Shown here piece after piece: positions 24,901 through 36,322 of a stretch of 64,000 nucleotides of DNA. A model generated the notes under the pieces. The model was not told where the DNA came from, made no database searches, and saw nothing but the letters and a program-made list of their open reading frames with translations. The DNA is from Salvia splendens (lineage: Eukaryota > Streptophyta > Magnoliopsida > Lamiales > Lamiaceae), in assembly GCF_004379255.2 (NCBI RefSeq), contig NC_056036.1:806001-870000 (forward strand), in the 5' to 3' direction. Both the position numbers and the translations under genes were made by a program. Position 1 is the stretch's first letter, and each line of letters begins with the position of its first letter.

Positions 24901-27900
24901 TTAGGGATCGAAAAATGGTATAATATTATTGCTTAAATGATATGTGCAGAGATTACATTCTTATAGGTAAGATTACAATTTTCATATGGTAATTACAATC
25001 TCCTAATTTTGGAATATGATCAATTTGAGATCAATTAGAAATCAATCACATTAACTCCTTGATTTCTTTCCAACACTCCCCCTCAAGTTAAGCAACGGGA
25101 TTCCCGATACTTAACTTGCTTAGTACTTCTCTGAATAACTTTGCGTTCACAGCTTTGGTTAGGATATCTGCCAGTTGATCTTCTGATCTTACATATGGGA
25201 AATCAACGATCTTGGCTTCAAGCTTCTCTTTGATGAAATGTCTGTCGATCTCCACATGTTTGGTTCTATCATGCTGAACTGGATTTTCGGAGATGCTAAT
25301 TGCAGCCTTGTTATCACAGAACAGTCTGCATGGTTTAGACATATGAAATTTAAGCTCCGTCATGAGTCTTCTCAGCCATAATATCTCAGTGAGACCACTC
25401 TTGATCCCACGGAACTCTGCTTCAGCACTAGATAGTGATACTACCTTCTGCTTTTTGCTCCTCCAAGTAACAAGGTTTCCTCCTACTAACGTAAAGTATC
25501 CTGCCGTGGACTTTCGGTCATTTGGGTTTCCTGCCCAGTCTGCATCAGTAAATCCATTGATCTCCAAGTGTCCATGTTTTTCAAATAATACCCCATACTC
25601 TGCAGTGCCTTTCAAGTATCGAACAATGCGTAGAACTGCTTCCCAGTGATCCTCTTGCGGTGAGTGCATAAACTGGCTTACAATTCCCACGGCATATGCT
25701 ATGTCAGGTCTGGTATGGGAAAGGTAAATAAGTTTCCCCACCAATCTCTGGTATCTTCCTCTGTCTGTGAGTTTTGCCCCTTCCACCATCTGCAGTCCAT
25801 GATTCTGTATCATCGGGGTGTCTGCTGGCTTGCAGTCTACCATGCCCACTTCTGCTAGGAGGTCAAGGACATATTTTCTTTGATTGATGAAGATCCCTTT
25901 TTCTGATCTCAAAACCTCAATTCCCAAGAAGTATTTGAGCGGGCCTAGGTCTTTCATTTCAAATTCTTTGAACAGGTTTTTCCTCAATTCGCCAATTTCT
26001 TCCTCATCGTCTCCTGTGATGATCATGTCGTCGACGTAGACAATAAGGCATGTGATTTTTCCATTTTTCTTCTTGAGGAATAGCGTGTGATCTGAGTTAC
26101 TCTGCACGTAGTCGTATTTCTTCATCACTTCAGTGAATCGACTGAACCAAGCTCTGGGGGACTGTTTCAGTCCATATAACGTTCTCTGGAGCTTGCATAC
26201 TTCCCCGGGTTGAAACTCATCTGAAAGACCTGCTGGGGGATCCATGTATACTGGCTTAGGTAGTTCTCCATGTAGAAAGGCATTGGTCACATCGAACTGG
26301 TAGAGTGGCCATTCCTTATTTGCAGCGATCGAGAATAACACTCTAACCGTGTTGATCTTCGCTACAGGTGAGAAAGTCTCTGCATAATCGACCCCGTATG
26401 TCTGAGTATACCCCTTTGCTACAAGTCGTGCCTTATACCTCTCAATTGAGCCATCTGGTCTTCGTTTGATGGTGAACACCCACCTGCACCCTACGGCTTT
26501 GACCCCTTCTGGTAGCCTTCCTTTCACCCACGTATTATTTTTCATCAATGCTCTCATCTCTGTAAGCATAGCCTCTTTCCAGTGTGTGTGCTTCATCGCT
26601 TCCTCGGCAGTTCGTGGGATCTCCTCTTCCTCATAAAGCGCCGCTTGGAATGCTCGTGCCATCTTACTCAGATTTCCTTGGACAAAGTTTGCAACTCCAT
26701 ATCTACTCTTAGCACCGATTCTGTCAGGAGAATATCTTTTTGGGGGAATGCCTCGGGTACTCCGTGGAGGAAGCACATATCTCCCCGTGTCCCCGTCAAC
26801 GGTGTTGTTTTCTTCTTCTGCAGTGTTAGTATCAACTACAGTACTCTCTTCAGGGATAGATACGGGGCATACCTGGGATACTGGTCGAGGTCGATCGAGG
26901 GGTGGTTGAGTAGACTCTGATGGAGAGGCGTGCTCTGCGGCAGTGACCGCAATAGTCTCTGTTGGTTCCTCAATTGAAGGACTTGGAGGTGACACAAACC
27001 AACTTAGACAGTCCCCATGATTAGTTTCAGGATTTTTCTCCCCCTGGCTGCTAAGGTGGTGTGGGTAAAAGAATTCTGTTTCCAAAAAATTGCAATTTAT
27101 GGTGGTGATGATTTTCTTAGTATTCGGATCATAGCATCGATACCCCTTTTGGTTTACCCCGTATCCCACAAAGACACATTTGGAAGCACATGGTGAGAAT
27201 TTGGTTCTTTCATGTTTGGGTGTATGGACATAGACTGAGCAACCAAAGACTTTTGGTGGCATACTAAGGGTTTCGGGTATTTTGGCTTGTTGGGAGAGGA
27301 TATCCAGGGGGGTTTTTTTGTTGAGGATTTTTGTGGGTAGTCGGTTTATGAGGTAAATCGAGGTTGCCACGGCTTCGGGCCAAAGAAAGGTAGGCACTTT
27401 GGATTCAATCATGAGAGCACGGGTGACTTCGAGAATCGTTCTGTTTTTTCTCTCTGCTACCCCATTTTGTTCGGGTGTATAGGCACAAGAGGTTTGGTGA
27501 ACAAGGCCTTGTTTTTTAAAGAACTCAGACATGTCATTGTTTACAAACTCCCTCCCATTATCAGATCGAAGGATTTTTATGGTGGTTTGAAACTGAGTCT
27601 GGATCATATGAAAAAATAAGCTGAATTTTTCGGCTACTTCAGATTTGTGTTTCAAGAAATAAATCCACGTCATCCTAGTGCAATCATCAATAAAGGTAAT
27701 AAAATATCTAAAACCCTTTCCCCCAGTAACAGGTGCAGGACCCCAAACATCAGCATGCACAAGTTCAAACATAAATTTCATACGAGTATTTGAAGGTTTG
27801 AAAGATTGTCTGTGGCTCTTGGCCAAAACACATGTCTCACAAGAAAAATCTCTAGGAATTTTAAAGTTTGGAAATAAAAGCTGAAAATAACCATGGGAAG

Positions 27901-30303
27901 GGTGTCCTAGTCTTCTGTGCCACAGCCAAGCCTCCTCTCTCGTGGATCCTTGAGCCAGCATTGCACTGCCATGTTGAGCTACCCCATCCACGTAGTAGAG
28001 TCCCTGGTTCTCAGTGCCACGCCCAACGATCTTCCTCGTCCGAATATCCTGTAAAATGCAACAATTTGGGTGCATTAGTAGAGTACAATTCAGTTCCCGT
28101 GTGACATGGCTCACTGACATTAATCTTTGAGATAAACTTGGCACAAATAGACAATTTGACAAACGAAGATTTGGGGAAATTTCTATTGTTCCGGCCCCTG
28201 CCACTTTAATTAACTCCCCATTCGCAGTTCGAATATATGTCTTAGTGACCTCACTGAAGTCGCTAAAGTCCGTTTTTACCGGAGTCATAGTATCTGTGGC
28301 TCCACAATCAAAGATCCATCCCCGTGTATCAATTTTACCCATATTTTGCACGTTGAATGCAGCGGAAATTTTCATAAGAGGTGCAAAACGATTTTGGGTT
28401 TTAATTTGGTCAATATGTGGGTATATTTCGGATTTCAGGAAAGCTGTGGGTGATTTATCATAATATGAGGAGTTTAGGGGTCGATTTGAAGTAGTGGGGT
28501 TATTTGTGTGGTTTACAGAAACTGGAGGGCTTAATTGTAAAAAAGGAAAAGTATTAGGGTTTGGTCTAAGACCAAACCCGTTACCTCCATCCATTGCGCC
28601 GCTGCTCCATTTCTGCGACTCCGTCGCTCCTCCGGCTCTTGCCACAAAATTCCCGACCCGAACCCCTCCGCCGCCGCCGCTGTTGCTGCCACCGTGGGTT
28701 TCCGGGCGAGAGTTATTCACCTGATTTTCTCCTCCAATCGATTCTCCCCTGTTCTGAACTTGGGGGTTTTGCCGCTGCTCCACCTCAGCGACTCCGACGG
28801 CGGCGAATTTCGCCTGAGTTCGTGCCTTTTGCTTCTCATCCCACCACTCCGGATAACCCACACGGAGGAAGCAAGTTTCCCTCGTGTGTTTGTTCTTCCC
28901 ACAGTGGGAACACCATAGCTTGCTCTTGTCCGTTTTTCCTCCGGAATGGTGTGTAGCTCCAGCAGGTGGCGGCGCTCCGCGGTGGTTCGGTACTCCTCGG
29001 TTCGGTCGATCTCTCTGCGCCCCGAATCCATAGCCTATTTCCCCCGATGATGCATCGGCGCTCCCTACTCCAGTGGAGTCTCCGGAGGGTGGAGAGGATG
29101 CCGGTGGCATGATTCTTTGTCGAGCCGCCTCCTTCTTCACCCATCCGTAGGCTTCTTCGACTGAGGGGTAAGGTTGCTCCTTCAGAATCTCCCGACGGAT
29201 ATGGTCGTATTCTTGGTTTAATCCAGTGAGGAATTTGATGAGCCGTTTTTTCGCTCGTGTGTTGTCGGAATTCCCCGATCCCCTTATCGCAGCATGTCAC
29301 GGGTGGTTTCTGACTTCGATCAATTGTCACCCACAATCCGTGGATCCGACGGTAATACGTCTCGAGATCAAGATTTCCTTGTCTCATGTATATTATCTTG
29401 TCTTCCAGGTCGTAGATTTGATAAGGATCCGCCTTGCTCTCGAAGGTGATTGCGAGATTGTCCCACAAGGCTTTAGTTGTTTGATGATGAGCAAAATCGG
29501 CGATAATATCATTTTCGATATTATTGACGATCCAAGAGAAAACAATCAAGTCGGTTTCCTCCCATTCCCGGTACCCCTTGCTGTTTGGCTCCGGTGGTTT
29601 GTCGTAGATGTGGGAGTATCCCCCCCTGCTTCCAATCTCGACTTTCATCAGTCGAGCCCACAACGGGTAATTTTTCCCGTTCAATTTGAACGCCACGGTA
29701 ACACCCTTGTTTGTCCTCAACTTTGAGGATTCTCCTGTTGGCTTGTTGTCTGTATCTGTCATCTTTGGATTGGTTTCTTTTTGGTTGAATTGATCTATGG
29801 TTTGGTTTTGGTATAAGGGCCGAGAGTTTGGGTATCACTCGGCTATGATGAGAATTCTCTGAGCCAGAATTCTTCCTGCTCTGACGCCATGAAGAAACAA
29901 TTAGGGATCGAAAAATGGTATAATATTATTGCTTAAATGATATGTGCAGAGATTACATTCTTATAGGTAAGATTACAATTTTCATATGGTAATTACAATC
30001 TCCTAATTTTGGAATATGATCAATTTGAGATCAATTAGAAATCAATCACATTAACTCCTTGATTTCTTTCCAACAACCTTATTACTCCTCCATTGCTAAA
30101 CAAAGCCGCAGAGTGATGAACAACGATTCGCATAAATGAAATTATAAGCATGAAACTGGAAAAAATAAAAAGCGAAGGAATTGCTGTTTTCTTACTGAGA
30201 GACGGAAATTGGAAAAACGAGGACTTACAAATCGCGAAGAATGGGCCACGCGAGTAGCAAACGAACGCCTCCGAATCGATCCGAGCAGAGCTTGAATTGT
30301 CAT
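21973..30303 (-). CDS. ETFA: Electron transfer flavoprotein alpha subunit, mitochondrial
   Basis: Eight exons: 30229-30303, 24475-24657, 23319-23530, 23057-23217, 22725-22889, 22490-22542, 22235-22375 and 21973-22059. They total 1,077 nt, 358 residues, with continuous phase. Exon 1 encodes [20 protein letters not shown], an Arg/Ser-rich matrix-targeting presequence. Exon 2 begins the ETF fold ([12 protein letters not shown]). The FAD-binding C-terminal half contains [26 protein letters not shown], the family signature [18 protein letters not shown] and [21 protein letters not shown] alpha/beta carries electrons from branched-chain amino-acid and other acyl-CoA dehydrogenases to ETF:ubiquinone oxidoreductase in the mitochondrial matrix. 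Intron 1 (24658-30228, 5,571 bp) is mostly one Copia retrotransposon inserted in the same orientation as the gene. All coding exons are intact, so the gene is probably functional if the intron still splices. Confidence 0.93.
24890..25075 (-). repeat. Copia 3' LTR (186 bp)
   Basis: 186-bp long terminal repeat with TG...CA ends, identical to the copy at 29890-30075. On the minus strand it follows the polypurine tract at 25076-25087. Confidence 0.95.
25088..29762 (-). CDS. Copia gag-pol polyprotein, one frameshift in gag
   Basis: The gag part starts at 29762 ([20 protein letters not shown]) and contains the Copia gag segment ([38 protein letters not shown]). A one-base shift then moves the frame. 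The second frame is open from 29283, with its first ATG at 29140, to 25088 (1,350 residues from that ATG). In order it carries the CCHC zinc knuckle ([14 protein letters not shown]), aspartic protease with DCGAT where DSGA is usual, the integrase HHCC region (WHRRLGHPS... CETC) and catalytic core (HADVWGP; DNGREF), reverse transcriptase ([18 protein letters not shown]) and RNase H ([14 protein letters not shown]). The likely shift site is a run of six As on the coding strand at 29246-29251: with five, CCDKG...HTSEK continues into [14 protein letters not shown] in frame. Domains after gag look undamaged, so the element is nearly autonomous. Confidence 0.93.
29890..30075 (-). repeat. Copia 5' LTR (186 bp)
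   Basis: Identical copy of 24890-25075. It should contain the element's promoter, which would read in the same direction as ETFA from within ETFA intron 1. The primer-binding site lies at 29878-29889. Confidence 0.95.
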
Positions 30304-31776
30304 CTTCTTCGATTGTGTATTGAGAGTTTCAGTTTTCAGTTTGCTTTTATAAGTTCAAATAAAGCTCGGTTTTTTTACTCTATTTATTTTAAAGATTTTA
30401 TATTATTTGACGTTTTTATTTTTTACCCTTTTACATTAATTGAATTCAGATTTTTTTTTCAGGAATGGGGAGTGGAGTGTTTTTTTCTTTTATATATTTT
30501 GAATTTTGACTCATTTTTATTAAAAAAATACTAAATGGTGGACTATTAAAGAGATATTGTAACTAATTAAAATAATATAAAAATATTTATATTTTATGGA
30601 GAAAAATACATGTATATCCACAGTGTATATATAATTTTGGATTGAGTTACCAACTATCCATTAAGTAATCAGTTACAAAAACAAAGAAGTTGCGTCTTTC
30701 ATTTTCGTTCTATCAATAATTATAATTTAGTGAATTTTTAATGAAAATCAGTGAATTTCTCATTGTTACTAATAGTGCAAAATTTAGAATAATTGGGTAT
30801 CAATTCATATACTCCATTAAACACAATAATGATAAAAAGTCCATAAACCTACAAATAAAATTTAAATTCATAAAAATTATATTGAAAATGTACATTCTTT
30901 TGATGCAATTCGCTTTTATTATAGGTAAATAATGGTATTGACAGTTACATATTTTACGCATATATTTACACAAAAATAGCTTACATATAACATATGTTAC
31001 TCATATCTTAAATAATAATTGGGCCTCAACGTATTACTTGAAGCCCATTAATATCGTAATTGGGCCTACATTCAGAAAGTAAAATCAATTGAATAAAATC
31101 ATAGCCTAATAAACTCCAGCTCAATTCTCACTCTTTTTTTTTAGGTAGAAGCTCAATTATCACTCAAAATCTCTAGATAGGTATAACAGAATTTTTTTAA
31201 AAAAATAAGTTGCTCATTTAATCTAACACTCAAAATAGAACAGATAGATTGTTAGAAAAACACTAAGTTTGGTCAATTTGGGTCAATTCTATAACTTTTT
31301 AGAAAAGTTGATGATTATATCATAACTTTGATCCTTTTTCAATTACCGCATTGGTTTAAATTTGAGGGAAAATCATGTATTAGCTTAATTTTACGTATTC
31401 TATATTTTTCAAACTTAATTCCATGAGTTTCGTGAGCAATATACAAATATGATGAAAGTCATGAATTTCAGCTTCTACATGATACACAATTTTCTCAAAT
31501 CTAAATTAATAGAACAATTGAGAAAATATTAAATTTATAATATAATCAATTACAGTATATTTTAAAGATGCGGTATTTACAATTAATTTTCTTAGTTTTT
31601 ACTTGCCCAAATAAATAAGACTAGCAGCACTTAGCGATTTTATAGTACGCGACATTTCAATATATTGTGTTGATATTATGTATTGACATTTTTAATACAC
31701 TGCGTTGATGAGTTATCAGAGTTAGCAACATAAAATGTTAGCAATATAACGTACCCCGTATAGTATGATTTTATAG
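30304..31776. other. ETFA upstream region and AT-rich intergenic DNA
   Basis: The first few hundred bases are the promoter and leader of minus-strand ETFA. Beyond that the sequence is very AT-rich with no gene, RNA or repeat that I can support. Confidence 0.4.
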
Positions 31777-31927
31777 TATGATAGCATCTGACAGTCAGTG
31801 AGTTAAGGTCTCCCCCTTAACAGGCTACTGCGTACCCTGATTGAACCCCCTCACATGATGTCGGGGTGGAGTGTGGGGGCCGCCAAGGCGACGGAATCGC
31901 CTTTGCTGCAATATTATGATAGCATCT
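31777..31927. mobile_element. SINE-like retroposon with 13-bp target duplication
   Basis: A GC-richer insert at 31790-31914 (125 bp) is bounded by perfect copies of TATGATAGCATCT (31777-31789 and 31915-31927). Inside, CAGTCAGTGAGTTAAGG followed by CCTGATTGAACCCCCTC resembles the A- and B-boxes of a tRNA-derived pol III promoter. No poly-A tail is evident. Short size, long target duplication and B-box point to a SINE; the exact family is not recognised. Confidence 0.65.
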
Positions 31928-32983
31928 CCATAAGATTCTATGCGAATCTTCCAATGTCAAAAGTACGGACACAATCAATATCGCTGTACTAATTTATATT
32001 CATATAATATTTTCAAAAATACTATTATTAATATAATATAATGAGCTTAATTTTAGAATTATGAATTTGTTTTATGTAGAAGCTTTAGTTATATTACTAT
32101 TCATTCTAAAATTAATATAAAAAGGTGATATATGCTGATCTTAAGTTGACAGCATACGAAACTTAAGAATATCCATTCGGGGAGTGATAATATGACAATT
32201 GTTTACATGTTTAATGAGAAAGAAGCCAATCTTCTAGATCGATATCCTCTTCTTTGTAACAAAAATTATAAATATGTATTCCTATGTGTTGTTAAAGTAT
32301 TGTCTCAACTTTATATTAAAAGTTAATTAAAGTAAATTTTGTTGCTAAATTTATAAAAATAGATAGTGGTGTGTGGAGCCATTTATTGTTCATTTTTATC
32401 TTATTTTTTTCGTATCAAAACAAAGGTGGTCTAAATGGTCATAATTGGGAAATATAAATGGGAACCCAAATGCCCCACTAATGAATTCTAATTTTATGTT
32501 GGAAAAAGCTTAATGTAGTTTTAATATTTAAATATCGAGTAAGGTGGGATTCGTGTGGAATGCACACTCCTTTCATATTTTATATTTTTTAAAAGTAATA
32601 AATAATTTATTTTCTTCATTAGTGCTTTCCTCTTCATCAATCCATTCCTATCGTTATTGGCTCCTAAGAAAGTGGATAAGTTAGGTATGCATATTTCTAC
32701 TTATATATAGTAGTATGTCGTAATTGGTTATGGAAAATAAATCGAAAATTATTTGACTCCCAAAAAAGCAAGAAAATCAAGTACTTTCGATAGATTTGTT
32801 TGTTTTGCAATTCATTTTTTAAAAATAAAAAAAATAACTGACGAATATTTTTTATGGACTATGTATAACTAACTAGATCATATAATTCCTAAGTAGATGG
32901 GATTACTCATGACACATCACACATGGTCAATTAGGTTAGTACTAGTAGTTGTTATTAACTAACATGCTATTTCTAAACTATTA
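31928..32983. other. AT-rich intergenic DNA
   Basis: No coding or RNA feature found. The stretch ends at a TTA that flanks the composite element beginning at 32984. Confidence 0.4.
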
Positions 32984-33291
32984 AGAGTCGTTTGGTTGTT
33001 AACATGGGTTACGAAGATGTTCGGGCAACCATTTGGTTTATAATCAAAGCATGTTATTAATCATAGCATTACTGGTGTTCGGTTGCACATTTATTAAAAT
33101 GAGACAATGTCCATCCGGCTGTTTGGTTGATTGAATTATATAGTGACATACCGTGTGATTACTTTTTTGCCCCTAGGGTTTCTCATTATTTCAATACTTG
33201 TAACATTATTAAAAGGTGAACATCAAATTTTTAATAATCTTATGGAATCTTTATATTATGTGATGTAAATATATATATATATATATATATA

Positions 33292-35926
33292 GGGTAGTGA
33301 TCAAGGTATAACTAATCTTAAGTGTATAACTAGAGAACAAATCTCAGCCACACATCTTAATGAAATAAATATTAATTATTTTAATAATGTAAAATAGGCC
33401 AAGGGTATTTTTGGAAATTAAATTATCAAATTTAAATGAATTACACAGATTCCTTTCATTCTCATTATGAAAACGGCATTCTCCCCCGGCGACTCGCTGT
33501 TCTTCACCGATGAAGGCGACGACGATGTAGGCTCCGCCGCCGAACTCATCATCCGCCTCCACCCTACCAACACCACGCTCAAACCTTCAACCTGTGCAGC
33601 GGCGCAAGGCTCCCCGGCGCATTCGCCACGTTACAGCGGCAATTAGCAATTGCAATTCATCCATATTTCATCAATTATTTGATCGCATCTGCAAGATCTG
33701 ATCTCAATAAGAAAGAACTCTGGTGGATTCATGCGATTTATGCTATTCAAATTAAGATTACTATGAAATTGATCATTTGCACTGTTCATAGAATCGAACA
33801 TTTTGATCGATTCTAGTTTGTGATAGCACCTCGTTAATGGCGATTCTAGTTTGTGATACATGGCTATAATTTCATTGGATGATTATTGTAAATTGTAAGT
33901 ATGAACTATTTTGGTATTGTTTGATCTACGCAGCTGAAAATTGTATGTTGTGATTGGAATACAAGTAGGAATTTGTGTGCGTGTGAATTGTATGATTTGC
34001 AAGATTCGCAGTTTGTTAAGCACTTGTGAATTGCATATTTGCAAGATTATGAAGATGAAACTAAAAAAAATTGCACAAATTAAGAGGAATCGGGCAAAAA
34101 GTAGCTTAATTATTCAGCAAAGGCAAATGGATTTCGATACCTTCCAATTCATAACCCTGAAATACATCACTCTTAGCATGATTTTACTTCACTCTTGTTT
34201 ACAAAACGCATCACTCCTAGCATGATTTTACTTCACTCTTGTTTACAAAACACATCACTCTTATTCTGATTTTACTTCACTCTTGTTCACAAAACACTTC
34301 ACTCTTGTTCACAAAACACTTCACTCTTGTTCACAAAACACATCACTCTTATTCTGATTTTACTTCACTATTGTTCACAAAACACATCACTCTTATTCTG
34401 ATTTTACTTCACTCTTGTTCACAAAACACATCACTCTTATTCTGATTTTACTTCACTCTTGTTCACAAAACACTTCACTCTTGTTCAAAAAACACTTCAC
34501 TCTTATTCACAAAACGCATCACTCTTATTCTGATTTTACTTCACTCTTGTTCACAAAACACATCACTCTTATTCTGATTTTACTTCACTCTTGTTCAGAA
34601 AACACTTCACTCTTGTTCACAAAACACATCACTCTTATTCTGATTTTACTTCACTCTTGTTCACAAAACACATCACTCTTATTCTGATTTTACTTCACTC
34701 TTGTTCACAAAACACTTCACTCTTGTTCAGAAAGCACTTCACTCTTGTTTACAAAACACATCACTCTTATTCTGATTTTACTTCACTCTTGTTTACAAAA
34801 CACATCACTCTTATTCCGATTTTACTTCACTCTTGTTTACAAAACAAATCACTCTTTTACTTCACTCTTGTTTACAAAACACATCACTCTTATTGTTAAT
34901 TTACTTCACTCTTGTTTACAAAACACGTCACTCTTATTGTGATTTTACTTCACTCTTGTTTACAAAACACATCACTCTTATTCTGATTTTACTTCACTCT
35001 TGTTTACAAAACACATCACTCTTATTCTGATTTTACTTCACTCTTGTTTACAAATTACATCACTCTTATTCTTATTTTACTTCACTCTTGTTTACAAAAC
35101 ACAAAGAACAACACATAAATATGAAGTGATCTAATTCCAAACTCAAGCACCATCAAGATTCAAGAAATCAAATTCTCATAATAGTAGTGATCAAAAATAT
35201 ATGCCAGTGCAGCAAACACAAAATTGAAGCAAATTAAGTGCATTATTTAGCAACAATTATCCAAAACTGAAACTCTAATCAACAAAAATCAATGATTTCT
35301 GTGAGCATGGAAGTAGAATATGACAGCAGCAGCAGTGGCAATGGCTGTGACCATCCACCTCCTTCCACCGCCGATCTCCCTAATCACCATCTCCTTCTCA
35401 TCAAAGCACATCTGCATTTCCTACTATGCCAAATCTTCCGATTCTACTTTCTCCACAATCCTTTCCAAAACCTGGATTCGCTCATCTCTAGCATCCAATT
35501 CCACCATCAGCGACGCCTTTTTCCTCCAATTCAGCGTCCGATTCCTGCAGAACGTGACGACGGCGACGCCAACATCGACGAGAAGGTTGAATCGCGCGAA
35601 TTTTGCAGAAGAGAGAAGAAAAGGTTGAATCGCACAATGAGGTTGAATCTCCTGCCGCCGCTGCGACAACGGCAGGTACAAGGCGGTGATGAGGATGGAG
35701 AAGAGAAGAAGAGGAGATGAATTCTAATTTGCCGACGTATCCTATTTTTGGATATGCAATGACCATTATACCCCTGCCTTGTTATTGTAGAGTAAATTTG
35801 TGATTGAGGGAACTAATTTCTCCTTAAATTCAAAAATTAATACTAGCCCTTGATTTTTTTGATCTTGTGGCTATTATTTGTTCTCTAGTTATATGGTTAA
35901 GAGGTGTTTGCCATAGATCATGACCC
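33292..35926. mobile_element. TA-microsatellite-flanked inverted-repeat element 1 carrying a tandem array
   Basis: Ends are imperfect inverted repeats: left GGGTAGTGATCAAGGTATAA; right end read on the other strand GGGTCATGATCTATGG, followed further in by ACTAGAGAACAAAT and AGCCACA on both arms. Both ends abut (TA)n tracts (33269-33291; 35927-35946). The 2,635-bp interior has no transposase. It carries GC-rich fragments at both shoulders (33466-33645 and 35325-35720, the latter with an open but unrecognised plus-strand frame) and the 44-bp array at 34163-35103. It shares terminal motifs (GTGATCAAG, AGAACAAAT) with element 2. Confidence 0.6.
34163..35103. repeat. 44-bp higher-order tandem array made of two 22-bp subunits
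   Basis: About 21 units of 44 bp. Each unit is two related 22-mers: subunit A begins ACATCACTCTTATTCTGATT and subunit B begins ACTTCACTCTTGTTCACAAA. Mostly A and B alternate, but B occurs several times in succession (for example near 34290-34340). The left half of the array has GTTCACAAAAC and the right half GTTTACAAAAC, so the array evolved in blocks. Reading frames through it give repeated LILLHSC-type peptides with stops; I regard these as non-coding. Confidence 0.9.
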
Positions 35927-35946
35927 TATATATATATATATATATA

Positions 35947-36322
35947 GGGTTGCGTTAAAGATAGAACCATTCTTAAGTGTAGAACCTAGAACTCTACATA
36001 TTTTATTCATTGGATGAGGAAAAAATGACGGTCAAGATTAAAAATCATACATATTAGACTATGTTTTCACGACATTCCGGACTCAACATGTGAAAAAACT
36101 CACATGTTGATGGAAGAATGAATGAAACGAAGAAGAGTCTAAACATGCTTTATTTTTTCACTTCTCTGCATTCACCCATTAATAATAGTTTTGGTTGTAA
36201 TGGGAAGTTGCTGTGCAAATCAACACCATTGGATTAAAAGATCTAACGACCTCCGTTTGGCATTTGTTCTACGTTTAAGAATGGTTCTACGTTTAAGAAT
36301 GGTTCTATCTTGATCACAATCC
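35947..36322. mobile_element. TA-microsatellite-flanked inverted-repeat element 2 (376 bp)
   Basis: The left end GGGTTGCGTTAAAGATAGAA continues to CCATTCTTAAGTGTAGAAC. The right end read on the other strand is GGATTGTGATCAAGATAGAA, then CCATTCTTAAACGTAGAAC, and the last motif is duplicated. (TA)n tracts of about 20 bp flank both sides (35927-35946; 36323-36342). It is non-autonomous. It resembles the behaviour of rice Micron-type MITEs, which sit in TA microsatellites, though I do not claim sequence homology to Micron. Confidence 0.7.

Larger units (their letters stand above)
24885..30080 (-). mobile_element. Full-length Copia LTR retrotransposon in ETFA intron 1
   Basis: The element proper is 24890-30075 (5,186 bp), flanked by the perfect 5-bp duplication ACCTT (24885-24889 and 30076-30080). 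Read on the minus strand, the LTRs begin TGTTGG and end TTCA. The primer-binding site just inside the 5' LTR reads TGGCGTCAGAGC, close to the initiator-tRNA-Met type used by plant Copia elements. A polypurine tract TTGAGGGGGAG abuts the 3' LTR. Domain order protease-integrase-RT-RNase H is the Copia order. The two LTRs are identical over their whole length by my reading, so the insertion is very young. Confidence 0.96.

Noticed and set aside
29246..29251. Programmed -1 frameshift between gag and pol
   Set aside because: The A-run is out of phase with an X XXY YYZ heptamer and the shift needed is +1; Copia elements normally use one ORF. A simple indel is the better explanation.
28594..29726. 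Plus-strand ORFs over the Copia gag region
   Set aside because: Antisense of gag-pol with no domains; the gag and zinc-knuckle motifs are on the minus strand.
34239..35030. Series of overlapping plus-strand ORFs encoding repeated LILLHSC-type peptides
   Set aside because: They come from the 44-bp tandem array. The frame repeats only every 132 nt, stops recur, and there is no start context or domain.
34163..35103. CRISPR-like array
   Set aside because: Units are contiguous 22/44-mers without unique spacers, in a plant nuclear context.
35292..35720. 142-codon plus-strand ORF and antisense ORFs near the right shoulder of TA-flanked element 1
   Set aside because: The composition is GC-rich and Pro/Ser-rich, but no conserved domain or supporting context is seen. 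It is mentioned only as a possible captured fragment.
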